A DNA stretch of 64,000 bases. Source: Dipetalonema caudispina. Taxonomy: Eukaryota; Nematoda; Chromadorea; Rhabditida; Onchocercidae. This document shows, piece after piece, positions 52,549-64,000 of the stretch. The stretch covers positions 1 through 64,000 of the forward strand of contig JABVXV010000339.1 in assembly GCA_013365325.1 (NCBI GenBank), given 5' to 3'. Positions within the stretch are counted from its first letter, which is position 1, and every line of letters begins with the position of its first letter. The notes beneath the pieces were generated by a model. That model saw only the letters and a list, made by a program, of their open reading frames with translations. It was not told the DNA's origin and did no database searches. The position numbers were made by a program, and so were the translations under genes.

Positions 52549-55500
52549 CTCCTGAAACAAAATATTACTCTTGAAATCATGTTGCTTATGATATGTTCAT
52601 TTTCTGGTATATATTATGTTTTTCAATTTCTCTTATAAATGTACGAATCAATGTTGATCACGTGCAGTAAAATTTTCGAAAAATCAACTCAATTATGAAC
52701 ATCTGTATGGAAAATAATGATGATTTGTATTTATATTCATTTATTTATAAAATTTCCATTCTTATATTTATTTATTTGCATAAATTTCGAAAAATTTGCT
52801 ACTTACTGGTGTACGAGATCTCATGATATGTTTTCTAGAATCCATTGATCCTGAAAATAAAGAAAATTTTTGAACAAAAAAAAAAAAAAAAAACAAAGAG
52901 AAAAATGGGATATATTTCTACATTAAAAAATTTAATTGTTGATTTGATTGATAAATAAATATATTTAATATGAATATTGCATAAGTCAAAATTTTATTTT
53001 AAGCATTCAGAAATTGTACAACATTAAATTCAATAATGTAATAAATGATGTCATGGAATACAACATATGTGTGGAAGATAGAAACTAATTCATATGAAAG
53101 AGATAATTTGATAATATGATGTATTGTTAATATGACAGTTAAAATTATATTTTGAGATTTATAAAAATAATTCTCTTATGATAATAGTATTAGCACATTA
53201 TGATCTTTAATTAAATTAGGATTATATCTGTTATTCGATGCTATATGTTTTTGGTAATTTATTTTCATAAAATTTTTTTTAATAGGAAAAAAAGAAAACT
53301 AAGCATAAGATTACTTGATAGAATTAGTTGTTATCACTGTTATGCTTATCGTATCATTGTTTAATTTTAGTCAAAAAAATATACTATCATCTTATTTCAG
53401 ACTTCCAGAAAAATATCTTTTATGCTACATTTTATACATTATTAGCATTTATCATTTTTGCAACATAATGTAAGCATAAATTTAATTTCATATATTCGAA
53501 TTATTGTTCTGTATTTAATTTTCTATTCACAGTAAAAGAAAAATAAAATAAGGCGAGAAATAATACCATTAAAATTCTCACTATGAACTTACCGGATGAT
53601 GTTGTGGATAATAATTTTGGTAAACTATTAATAGAAGTGGATCTATGAAATAATGGATTTGAAACTGTAGTTACCATTATAGTTCCATGATTTGAAATAT
53701 TTTCAGTTAATAGACTGAAAATTTTTCCAACATTCACTAATGATTATTGTTATTAAGTAAATAAGAATTTAATTGTATATTTTCAATGTAATTTTATTAG
53801 ATTGAAAAATAAAACAAACCAATAGTTTTAATTGTAAGCTTTATATTATGATGATATTAATTATGATATTTACGAAAATTGTAATTTTCAAATATTTCTT
53901 GAAAATGAAAGTGCTATAATTCTACCAATAGCGTTATCAATAGATCAAGTGATTTAATCGGTTAAACAAGTGCTAATAGCATTAGCTTCTTTTAAGGATT
54001 TTAATCCGGCCATATATATTAGCAATAATCGAAAATTGAATGTCCGTCATATAAATTTTAGTATTCCAGTAGTTAACAAAAATATACAAATATCTTCGAT
54101 CATTTCCGATATGAGTGGTTCATTTTCTATATTGCTTTTTACTGAATGGACAATGCAACTTTGTTGGAAATTTACCTTGTCCGATGATTTGTAACATCCT
54201 GTTCCTCAGTATCGGTTGTTGACAAAGATTGTTCAATTAGTGATGTGTTGCTTGCTGTAATAGCTTGATCGTAATTGGTGCAGTAATCACGTTCGGGACA
54301 AAAATTGGCTAGAAATATAGAATAGCATTTATAAAATGATAAAGGATTTAAAATTTTACATCGATTCAAATTTTGAATCTTTAAACTTACTGTTTAAAAC
54401 TTTATTTTATATGTGATTTTTGCATTTTTCTTTTTTTTTTTTTTTTCATCAATTTTTTCTTTTTTTCTATGCATTGTTTTTCGTAGTTTTATTTATCAAA
54501 AAATTTATTCTAATCCTCTTTGTGCATAAACTTTGACCTCCTACATGTAAGTTCATATTATTTTATAACTACAAAAAATGACATTTTTTGCTCTCTCAAA
54601 CAGAGACAAAAATTTTTGCTGAATAATAAAATTCATGTGTGATATTCTACAGTCTTTCAAATTGCTATCTAAATTTGCGAGAAATCGTTCCGTACAGACA
54701 TTTGATTCGCCTAAACTTTTTAGGTGTGTTGGTGATTGACGTCTTTGTCGACGTAATTCTTGATAGAAGCCATCACGTACAGAAGAAAACATCAAATCAA
54801 CAAGAAGTGTCCAAGCCTGAATATAATTGATTAATTTGATAATTTTGAAAATATCTATTAATTATCAAAGAAATGATTTTATTCAAATCGCTACCAAAAG
54901 TATATGCCAAATAATGATATCATACTTATACGATTTTAAACGAAACGCAAATAATATCAGTAATTTTATTTATTCTTTTATACTACTAAAATTTTAATTC
55001 AATCTATCGAATGATCAAATTTATTCATAAAATTCGATGTTTGAAATAATTTTCTTTTTGAACTATAAATTATTAATGCTTTGTTTCATTTTCCTTACCA
55101 TTAGTTTTATTCAACATATTATTTCTACTAAAACGAAATTATCCATTATGCAAATTTTCCAATTCAAAAAGATAACTGAAAAACTTCTAACCCTAAAAGT
55201 ATTCGTTGGTGCATGTGTGGTAGCTGTTTCGCTTAAAAAGGAACATTCTGTTGCAATTGCATCAGCCATTGCAGCAAAAAAATCAGGTTTAAAACCATTT
55301 AATCTCAAATTGACATGTTTTAAACCATAATTCATCGAAAGTTCTTTCACCTGTGTCGAAATTTTAATTTGTTAAAAAATGTTAAAATTTTAATTTGTTG
55401 AAGTTTTGATTTGTTAACTGAATTAGCACCAAATGTTACATATTGAAATAATTTTATTACCGAATTAGCAATGAAATATCGAAAAATCTTTTTAGATACA

Positions 55501-57121
55501 TTTATTTTCCTTTTAGCTCTTCAATCTGATTGTACTGTTTATCAAATGACAAACATCTTTACGTTTTCACAAACAAATTATAGTCTTTGAGGAAAAAAAA
55601 AAAAGTTAAATTTGATAGAATTTTTGAAATAATCAGAAAATTGATCAGCAAACTACAAATGTGTTAAATCAAATATTGCCAAAAATTGTTGTTTAAAAAT
55701 GATGATTTTACAAGATAAACAAATCATACTTACCTTTTCAACATCATCAATATTTTCGATAACAGCAGATAAATAATTATCCAATAGGTTGATTAATGAA
55801 TCAATTTGCTCAGGTGTAAGATTATCTTTGTATATTCTAAAATTTAAATAAAATATAGTAATCAAAAGTGACAGTATTGATTTCAATGATGGTAATTTAT
55901 TGATAGCACTGATATCTTTGATAATACAAATTATAAAGCATTGACAATTTCAAAATAATTTTATTACATTTGTAAAATGAATATATTAATGTGTAGAATA
56001 GAAATAAGTGATTATTTCTTTCTATAAAATGCTATTAATTAAATTTGAAATGAAAGCAAATATTGATATAATCTAAAATACTCCTTCATTAAGTCATATA
56101 TTTTTAATTTAAAAAAAAAAATAAAAATCGCTGTAAATGATTAAAGGAATAATTGGTTATTACAGTCAATGATAATGAATTAAGAAAGGCAAAATTAAAA
56201 ATAATGAAATTTTTAAAAGGAAAGCGAGAAAAGAAATTGTATACTTAAAATCGGGACGTTGTTGATTAATTCGCATCAAAATTCTTTTTGCGGTAATGCA
56301 ACTTGCTCTATCAAAGCAATCTCGAATTATACCCCTATAAAAATTGAATTTCTGATTTGAAATATTTAAAAAATCCGTAAGAGCAAAAAAGTTTGATTGC
56401 TGATACTTTAGAAATTTTTTTTTTTTTTTTGAAACTAGATTTTATAGTGCATTCTATAAGTGTTAAATTCTCAGAATTATTTACAATTTTAAAAATTCTA
56501 TAGACATCATAATATTTCGAAGAAATTTTCATTTCAAAAGTTTTTCCTAATTATATTTCGAATTTGGATTATTTGAATTTCATCTTTAATACATGTCATA
56601 ATTCAGGAAGACAAAAAAAAACCTAACTATCAACGACAAAAAAATCATTTTACCTATAATTTGCATTTACAGCAGGACTTTTTGTATCTTGACTTTCATT
56701 GACAAATGTTTCATTTGTTGAAAATCGACCGAAAGTTATGTTAATTTATTATATCAATTATGTATTAATGGGAAAAATTTTTCTAACATACTATTATGCT
56801 AATAATTTGAAATTTTGTAATTTCTAACTTTTCATAAATACAGTCGCGATTATCATTAAGCAATATATCGTTTTCAGTGAAAAATGTTCATTTGAGTAAA
56901 ATTATTTTTCCTAATTTAACATAAAACATAATTTTATTATTAAGGCAAATTGAGAGGGAATAAAATTATGCCTTAAATATTTTCATTTTTAAATTTGACA
57001 TAAAATTTAGTTTTATTAAAAATAAAACAAAAAGACAAAATCATGGAAAAAAATAAATACCAGCTGTTGTCAAAGATTCATCGTTTTGATTGCTTTTATT
57101 AATCGAATTCTTTTGTCCCAT
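52226..57121 (-). CDS. N-myristoylation-type globin with long C-terminal tail
   Basis: Eleven exons in transcription order: 57121-57061, 56687-56654, 56334-56245, 55836-55734, 55350-55192, 54816-54651, 54308-54176, 53714-53593, 52850-52807, 52504-52422 and 52322-52226; 363 aa, phases consistent. The N terminus MGQKNS fits the N-myristoylation consensus (Gly2, Ser6), suggesting membrane attachment once Met is removed. The globin fold spans about residues 32-168: GIIRDCFDRASC (helix A), RPDFK (C), LTPEQIDSLINLLDNYL (E), then MNYGLKH with the expected proximal haem His108, GFKPDFFAAMADAI (G) and AWTLLVDLMFSSVRDGFYQ (H). No His is obvious at the distal E7 position. The last 190 residues are polar, Ser/Thr/Asn-rich and unrelated to globins. 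The exon 2 acceptor and the exon 6 donor (54651) are weak. C. elegans has a known myristoylated globin, GLB-26; orthology is unproven. Confidence 0.8.
52519..52547. repeat. (TA)n microsatellite
   Basis: About 14 TA units inside an intron of the globin gene, 15 bases upstream (in transcription order) of the acceptor for the exon at 52504-52422. Confidence 0.9.
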
Positions 57122-60100
57122 TTGTGAAAAATACAATGAAAAAGAAAAAAAAAATTAATTAATTAAATCTATTTTGAATATACTATAATATTTAGGTAAA
57201 CTCTCGTTATATCATATAAACAGATCCAATTTACAATTATCAATTATCGCCAATTATTTATATTATCTTCTGATAACAGCGTGATTGTTTATCCAATGGG
57301 TAAGCTCTATAAAATAACAATCATTTGATCAAAATTCATCTATCATAACAATTTTGGTTCAATCGAGTAGTTTTGTTCTATTAAATTTTCTTCGTTCTAT
57401 TAAGACAAAAAAAAAGAAAACTTCGGTTGACAAATCAATCCAATCAATGATAATATCATTTTCGTACGATTTGAAAATGCATTTATATAATTTCAATAAT
57501 TTAACTTAAATTTAAATCAATATTTGCATATGCTTTAGGTTTCAGGAATATTATTTGCCTTTATGTAATTTAAAGGTATTTTCATTTGTAATAGCTATAA
57601 ACATTTTTTTTTTTTAATAATATGATGTAAACGATAATACAAAAACAAATCAGTAAATCGAAAAAAATTTCGACTGAAATATTATGAAATGACAAACAAA
57701 TATGTGATTGAAAAAAATTCAAGAATTAAAAAAAATTTCAGAAAAAGAAAGTTTAGAATAAAAAAATGAACAGAAATGAGAAAAGTGTAGCATAATCATA
57801 GAATTTGTTACTGATAACAATTAGTTATTTGTTACTGATAACAATTTGTTACTGATAACAATTTGTTACTGATAACAATTTGTTACTGATAACAATTTGT
57901 TACTGATAAACATTTTCACTTGATAACAACAGATATAAAAGATTTGATTAATAAATTAATTTGTTGATTCGTTTAAGTTTAAAAATTTGCTAAAGTTTTT
58001 CTCTCCCTTTGAATACAAATATTTTGCCATATATTTCTATTGGGAAGAAAAATTCATAAAATAGCAAAAAAAGTTGAAAAAATGCAAAAAGTTGCAAAAA
58101 TATAAATTATACTTCGTTTTCACATTTATTTTTATTCTTGTTCTTTTTAAATTTCGTAGCTTTCTCCTTTGAATAAATAATTTGGACAGAGCGTTTTTAT
58201 TTTTTTAGACTAATACAGAAAATTATATTTACAGATATATTTAAAAAAAAAAAAAAAAAATCATCCATAAAGTGAAATATCAGGAATCATTTGAAATCAT
58301 TATTAATTAATTGTTATAATGAAAGAAACAAAAATAATATGCTTGAAAATTTACATAAAATAAGAAAGCATATATGTTAAAGAATAAAATTTGATCAATA
58401 TTTACTGTTAAATTTATTTTTGAATGAGTATTTGTTTAACATTTCATTTTTTTTTTAAGTATTTGCAAATACTCATTCGTTTTACCAACTTTTTTTTTTA
58501 CAACATTTTATATAAACATACATAGATCTGAAGGAAATTCTTGGAATTTTTTACTAAAATATTTCAATTCAATTCAAAATATTCAAATTATCTCTTTACA
58601 CCGCATGAAATATTCATTTTCATTTCTTTTTTTTTTTTCCTGTTTTCTTATTTTTCTTTTCTTGCTCATTTGCTAACCTATTTGTCTGTTTACTTAATTG
58701 CTTCCTTATTGTATTATTTATTTTATGAAATATGATAGCATAGTGTTTAATTGTTAATGTTTATTAGTTTTATCGGAGCTTGTAATTAACGAATATATAT
58801 ATTAATTAGATAATTAATCGTAATTTCAGTCTTTTCCATGATTGATAACTATGAAAGAAAGAAAGGACATCATTGCAAAATAATTGATAAATAATTATTA
58901 TTAACGGTTAGTAAATTAGAAATGAATCATGAATTTAATCATCGTAATTAATGAAGCATTTTTAGCTACATTACAAATAATTGTTTAATCATGGATTAGT
59001 AAATTTTCTCTTATTCTATAGGAATAATTTATGTCTATTTACAATTTTCTTTCTAATTTATTAAATTTCGAGAAAAAAGAAAAAACAAAATAATTGTTTG
59101 GAAGAAATTAATGATTTGTTATCGAAGCTATTATTACATTATTGATGATACACTTAAAAGCTTTAATTATTAATATGGTTGAAATAAAAAGATAAAGTGC
59201 AAAAATTGTCACTATTAATTTTTTTTTTTTTTTTTTTTTCTCCATTATATTAAAAAAGAATTTATTAACGATAATTGGTTATATTTGATTTACAAGTCGA
59301 ATTTATTTTGTTTTAAAAAAAAAAAAAAAAAAAAATGTTACAATAAGTTGATTTTATAACTAAAAATATTATTTAGCAAATATTAATTTAATATCTTTCA
59401 ATGTTTCATTCTTCTTTCAATTTTTTCTTTTTTCTCTTTTTCCATTCATTTGTTTTTATTTTTATCTTTAATATTCTTATCATTTTAACATTTCTTATTC
59501 AAAATTATTTCATTGAAAATTTGTTCCTTTAGCAATAATGACGAAAATATTGAAACAAATATATTTTACAAAAATTGCAAATAAGTTAAGAAAAAATAAA
59601 AATAAAAGTAAAAACAAACTACGAAACAATTATTATAATTCTTATCATCGATTAATTCAAATTTCAAGCAAAAAATAATGTTGGAACATAAATAATTCGA
59701 ATTAATATTTAACAAAAAGTTAAAGATGAAAAATTAAGTTAAAATAGCAATTATTAACCTTACATTCAATTTAACATCTACACGTTAACGCCGATAACAT
59801 TTTAAAATGATAGGTTGAAATGAAATGCCTAAACTCTTATTTTCTTTACTTTTCATTCTTTTTTCTATTCTGAACATAAATTGAATCAATTTATTCATTT
59901 GTTGTAAAATATGATCAGAAAATAGAAAATATACAAAATTATATTAAATGAAAAAAAAAAAAAATGGAACAAAAAGATGAAATTTGGAAAAGAAAGGATA
60001 AGATGGAAATGAAAAGAAAAATGAATAAACAGCTCAAAAAGATGGGAAAATTTTAAAATGTGAAACAAAAAAAAAAAAAACAAAAAAAAATTTTAAAAAG

Positions 60101-62849
60101 CTGAAATAAATTTGAAATCAATAAAAAATCAGTAAGTTGAATGGATATATATTTATTTTATTTTTATTTTTGTGTTTTTCATTATTATTTAAGAAGTTAC
60201 GTAACAAAGAAAAAAAAAAAAAGAAGCAGAAAAAAATTAAACTAATTCTAACAGTTGTCATTGTCTTTGCTTCATCTTCATTTTCCTCTACATCATTCAG
60301 CTTCATTTTTTTTTTTTTTTTTTCATTTTAATTGATTTTTTTTTTTTCCTCTCAAAACTGCAAGAAAAAAAATCTCAGCAAAATGAAAATAACGAAAAGA
60401 TCACAGGTATAAAAAAAAAAAACAAGAATTAAACAAATAGAAAGGAAAAGAAATGGAATAATATAACCGAATATAAATTAAATAGTAATATGGATAAAAT
60501 TAGAATCATTTTGAATAACTATTTAAAAAATCATATTATAATACGATTAGTTTTTAAGTATAGAATAGGAAAAATTATTACTCTTTTGATGGTACATTAA
60601 TTAATAGTGACTAATTAGTAACCGTATTTGTAAGATTAATTAATAATTAAACTCGAGTGTAAATTATTTAATCGGCAATGAAATATAATGGTTCAATCTA
60701 TACAGTTTTCACTAATGATATTGTTGGATGATTTTAAAAATTTTGCCAATTTTTTTTTTTCCTTCTTCCCATTGAACTTTCATAAATGATGTACAAAAAA
60801 TTTTCCTATTTTATCTTTGTGTAATAGCATTGATTAAATTTTAAATTATTTTTAAGTAATAAATCAATTACTCTAAAAATGTTGCTTGAGAATAATTTTT
60901 CTTTTTTGTTTCGAATAAATTATTTCCCCAAAAATAATTAAATATTTTATATACTCGTTTAAATATAAATACAAATTAATCTATGAATCTTTGTTTCTTA
61001 TTTACTCTATCATTTATTAATATTGAATATTGTTTTAGATAGCATTAAAAGCAATAATTTAAAACAGTGAAATAGGGAATTATTTAATAAAGTTTGTCGT
61101 TTTACTTATTTACTGACAAATCAAATATATAATGATTATAAAAATTACTAATCATTTAATAATTTCTATGATGAATATAGTTTATGATTTGATTTAAATA
61201 TGCCTTGTATTCTTTAAAGAATATTAATTTTCCAATAAGAGAGAGTAAAAGCTTAATAAAAATTAGGTAAATACATAAATAATGAAAAAATAAAGGTAAT
61301 GCAAATGCAAATAATAAAGATGAAAACTCGGGCATAAAAATTTTCAAACATTTTGTTATTTTCTAGAACAATACTTGTTTTTAGCCAGCTGAAAATATCG
61401 ATAAATTTCTATTTTAATTAGATTTTAAATGTAACTTTTAACAGTTGTGCTTAACTATTGACGAAATGACCATTATAACGATCTAAACATTTTGTTGAAA
61501 TTGCAACGAATGATAGCAACTAAACAAAATTGATTTATTGTTTTTTGTTAAGGATTTTTTATTTTGTCTTTTGTTGTATGTTTTTTTTTTTTTTTTTTTT
61601 TTAGTTTTTGTCTTCAAGATTAATTAATTAATTAATGATTCATACTTAGTGAGCAAATATTTACAACAATAATAATAGATGTAATTAATGATTTATTTTT
61701 CAGAATTATATATTACATTCAGTTTCTAAACATTCTTTTTTTTTTCGCCATATTTTTCCATAATTATTATAATACTTTAAAATTAATATGTTTACTTGTA
61801 ATATATCTGAATAATTGAAAGAAATATATTTTAAATGTAAAGTTAAATTTTTTTTTCAAATAATAAAACTAAAAATAGCATCCTAATTATTTCATTTTAC
61901 ATGTATCATGCATTAAATACATTATTGATACGTTTCATTTCCATAATGTTTCATATAATAAATTGGATTTTATAGAAATAATATGTAAATTATAAAAAAA
62001 AATCACATATTCATTTCATCTCCATATATCCTTTTGTTGTTTATTTCAAATTTTGTTTGTTAAATTTTTAATTATTAAGATTAAAACAATTTAATTAAAA
62101 ATATGAAATTCATTTAACAATTTTTTCCCCGCTTTTTTCTATAAAATGTACAAAAAGTTTATTTGATGAGTTTGTTTAAATCGAATAACATTTAGTAAAT
62201 TTTATATATTTACCTCAGGGATAAGTTTATATGTAAAAAGAATAGCAATGGAATAAACAAATTTAAATTAGCTGAAGACATGAATGAATAAATCGATGAA
62301 ATTTTGTCAATGAGAATTTAATGATGTTGTCACATTCATTTTGTGAATGAAAAAAAAAAAAAGAAAGGAAACAAAATTTGAGCCGCGCAAAGTTTTGGGA
62401 ATAGTAAACTAATCAGAAACATTTAGGGTTTTGATAAAAACTTCAAAATTACTAAAATATAAATTATTTGAATTTATTTAATTATATTAAAAAAAATAAG
62501 ACAACAAACGATGATTTTCTTTTTGCTTCAAAAAATCATTTAATGTTTCATTTTGGTTAGGATGAAATTCATTCGTATAAAAATTCCACTTTAACTAAAT
62601 TTGAAAAAAAAGAAAAAGAGATTTTTTTAGTTAAATTTATATCGAATAACAAAAAAAAAAAATAAAGTCCTTATCTAACTCTTTCTTTTTTTTTTTTTTT
62701 TTTTTTTGCTCAAACTTAGCTTAAGTTCAAATTAAATTGCTACAATGACTTTTTTCTTTTTTCTTGCTCAAGATTATTTTAATATTCATCATTTGATACT
62801 GATCAGGTAAATTTCAATTTTTAAAAAATTGCAACGAATTGAGTAATGC
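57122..62849. other. Low-complexity intergenic, no gene seen
   Basis: Upstream region of the globin gene followed by several kb of poly-A/poly-T-rich DNA. Open frames are dominated by Phe, Lys, Ile and Asn and look like composition artefacts. The only clear structure is the 17-bp array near 57.8 kb. Confidence 0.6.
57805..57910. repeat. 17-bp near-palindromic tandem array
   Basis: Six copies of ttgttactgataacaa with a one-base spacer (period 17). The first is separated from the rest by a short insertion. Each unit is close to its own reverse complement (ttgttatcagtaacaa), so both strands carry nearly the same site. It lies about 680 bp upstream of the globin start codon and contains GATAA cores on the + strand. 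Confidence 0.85.
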
Positions 62850-62923
62850 TTAGTAATATGGTATTCCAGATATTTCGTCAGTTTTACATGCAATATTATC
62901 CCGGAAGTATACTTCAGCACGTA
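62850..62923 (-). CDS. Candidate terminal exon of a gene beyond the window
   Basis: On the - strand, after an AG acceptor in poly-A context (aaaaaag), 24 codons read RAEVYFRDNIACKTDEISGI then PYY and a TAA stop at 62850-62852. The composition (Cys, Asp, Gly, Arg) is unlike the surrounding poly-A/T. Upstream exons would lie at higher coordinates, but none was recognised before the window ends. The weak acceptor and the small size keep this tentative. Confidence 0.25.
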
Positions 62924-62952
62924 CTTTTTTTTTTTTTTTTTAATAGTTTTTC

Positions 62953-62989
<37 letters not shown>

Positions 62990-64000
62990 AAAGTAAAAGA
63001 ACGAAAATCAACAGGACAAACAATTCCATCATTCCTAATAATACAAATCAGGAAAAGAAATTTTGTTATGGATTATTTTATTTTAAGAAACTTGCTGAAA
63101 GATTAATTTTGAAAATATTACTAAATTGATTTGTTTGAGTTGATCCCTCTCTCTCTCCCTCTCTCTCTCTCTCTCTCACTTTTCCCCAAATTGATCAGGC
63201 AATTTATTGTTGATGAAACATTGTTAAAAAAAAAAAAAAATTAAAATTTTTCAGTTTTGTTATTTACTTGAAAAACAAAACGAGTAATATTCCTAAAAGT
63301 TTCAAATAGTGCTGTAAAAAAAAAAAAAAAAAACCATATTACTTTTCATTTTTAAATTTATTGAAATATGATTCAATTTTCACTTTTCTTTCTTTTTGTA
63401 AATGTTTCTTGACTTGTATTTCCATTACTTTTTGAAACTTTAAAATACAAAAAACTTTTCAAAATGTCATTTCGTTCACATTTCACATTTCACACTTCAC
63501 TTTTCGTCAATTTCAATATATGTTTGATTTTGGAACCATTTCTCTCCGTAATTTTCCACAAAATGAAACGCTAAAAAGCAATTTTAGTAAAAGTCAATTT
63601 GCAATTAATTTTCCCTTCGAAAAATCATATAATTAACAAATCTGATGAGAAAAAAAGAAAAGTCTCACAGCAAGAGATAATTTTAATAAGAATTAAATTA
63701 ACTTTTGACTAATTTTTTTTTTTTTTTTTTCACCAATCTGACAGTATATTTTATTAGTGCTACTTTTTATATCTATCCTAAAAAAAAAGAAAGAAAAATT
63801 ATTTTGACAATTATTAACTTTTCCTACAAAAGTTTCATATATTAATTAGTAGTAAATTTGCATCATTTAATTCTTGTCATCAAATTTTTATCAATAAGTT
63901 TTAATCATTGTTTTCAAACTTCTATATATGCCGATTAAATCCAATTAACAAGATGAGATTTCTTGAAATGATAATATTCCACAACAAAATGAAAAGCTTA
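62924..64000. other. Low-complexity intergenic, no gene seen
   Basis: Poly-A and poly-T runs and a (CT)n microsatellite at about 63146-63178. No reliable exon. Confidence 0.6.
63146..63178. repeat. (CT)n microsatellite
   Basis: CT repeat with a single CCCT interruption. Confidence 0.9.

Noticed and set aside
63015..63040. Signal-peptide-like minus-strand reading (MMELFVLLIFVLLLS)
   Set aside because: It runs straight into a poly-T homopolymer and has no donor or continuation.

Overview
The window is nuclear DNA of a nematode, most likely a filarial or other spirurid. It is very AT-rich. It has short exons separated by AT-rich introns with TTTTCAG-like acceptors, and splice acceptors sit just upstream of several start codons, which fits spliced-leader trans-splicing. 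It carries nematode-typical families: a transthyretin-like secreted protein, an N-myristoylation-type globin and a rabaptin with a FYVE finger. The species call is inference. No bacterial genes, CRISPR arrays, tRNAs or intact transposons were seen.

Layout. 1-6.7 kb: a (TTA)n tract, then a + strand gene for an unrecognised Tyr/Arg-rich protein that uses one GC-AG intron and may include two extra exons in its largest intron. 10.1-16.2 kb: a - strand gene for an unrecognised protein of about 183 aa, with a separate candidate exon at 17.8 kb. 20.4-22.2 kb: a + strand single-exon KIX-like gene with a purine-rich upstream block, a possible non-coding first exon and a decayed duplicate of its 3' end. 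26.0-29.7 kb: the rabaptin-5 orthologue (rabn-5) with a C-terminal FYVE zinc finger, + strand. 32.5-33.8 kb: a transthyretin-like secreted protein, + strand. 36.7-41.4 kb: cytosolic endo-beta-N-acetylglucosaminidase (eng-1, GH85), - strand. 42.5-44.4 kb: a canopy (saposin-like, ER) protein, - strand. 46.7-50.8 kb: a SAP30-type Sin3/HDAC co-repressor subunit with a long N-terminal extension, + strand. 52.2-57.1 kb: a globin with an N-myristoylation-type N terminus and a long C-terminal tail, - strand. 57.1-64 kb: low-complexity intergenic DNA with microsatellites, a 17-bp tandem array and one weak candidate terminal exon.

Almost all genes here had to be assembled by hand from short exons. For each model I checked that exon phases add up, so most coding sequences below are open and divisible by three over their full length. 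Exon boundaries are still predictions. The genes do not form one pathway. Loose themes are ER glycoprotein folding and turnover (canopy, ENGase), early endosome traffic (rabn-5) and transcriptional control (SAP30, KIX-like). Two proteins remain unidentified and are the main candidates for lineage-specific biology.
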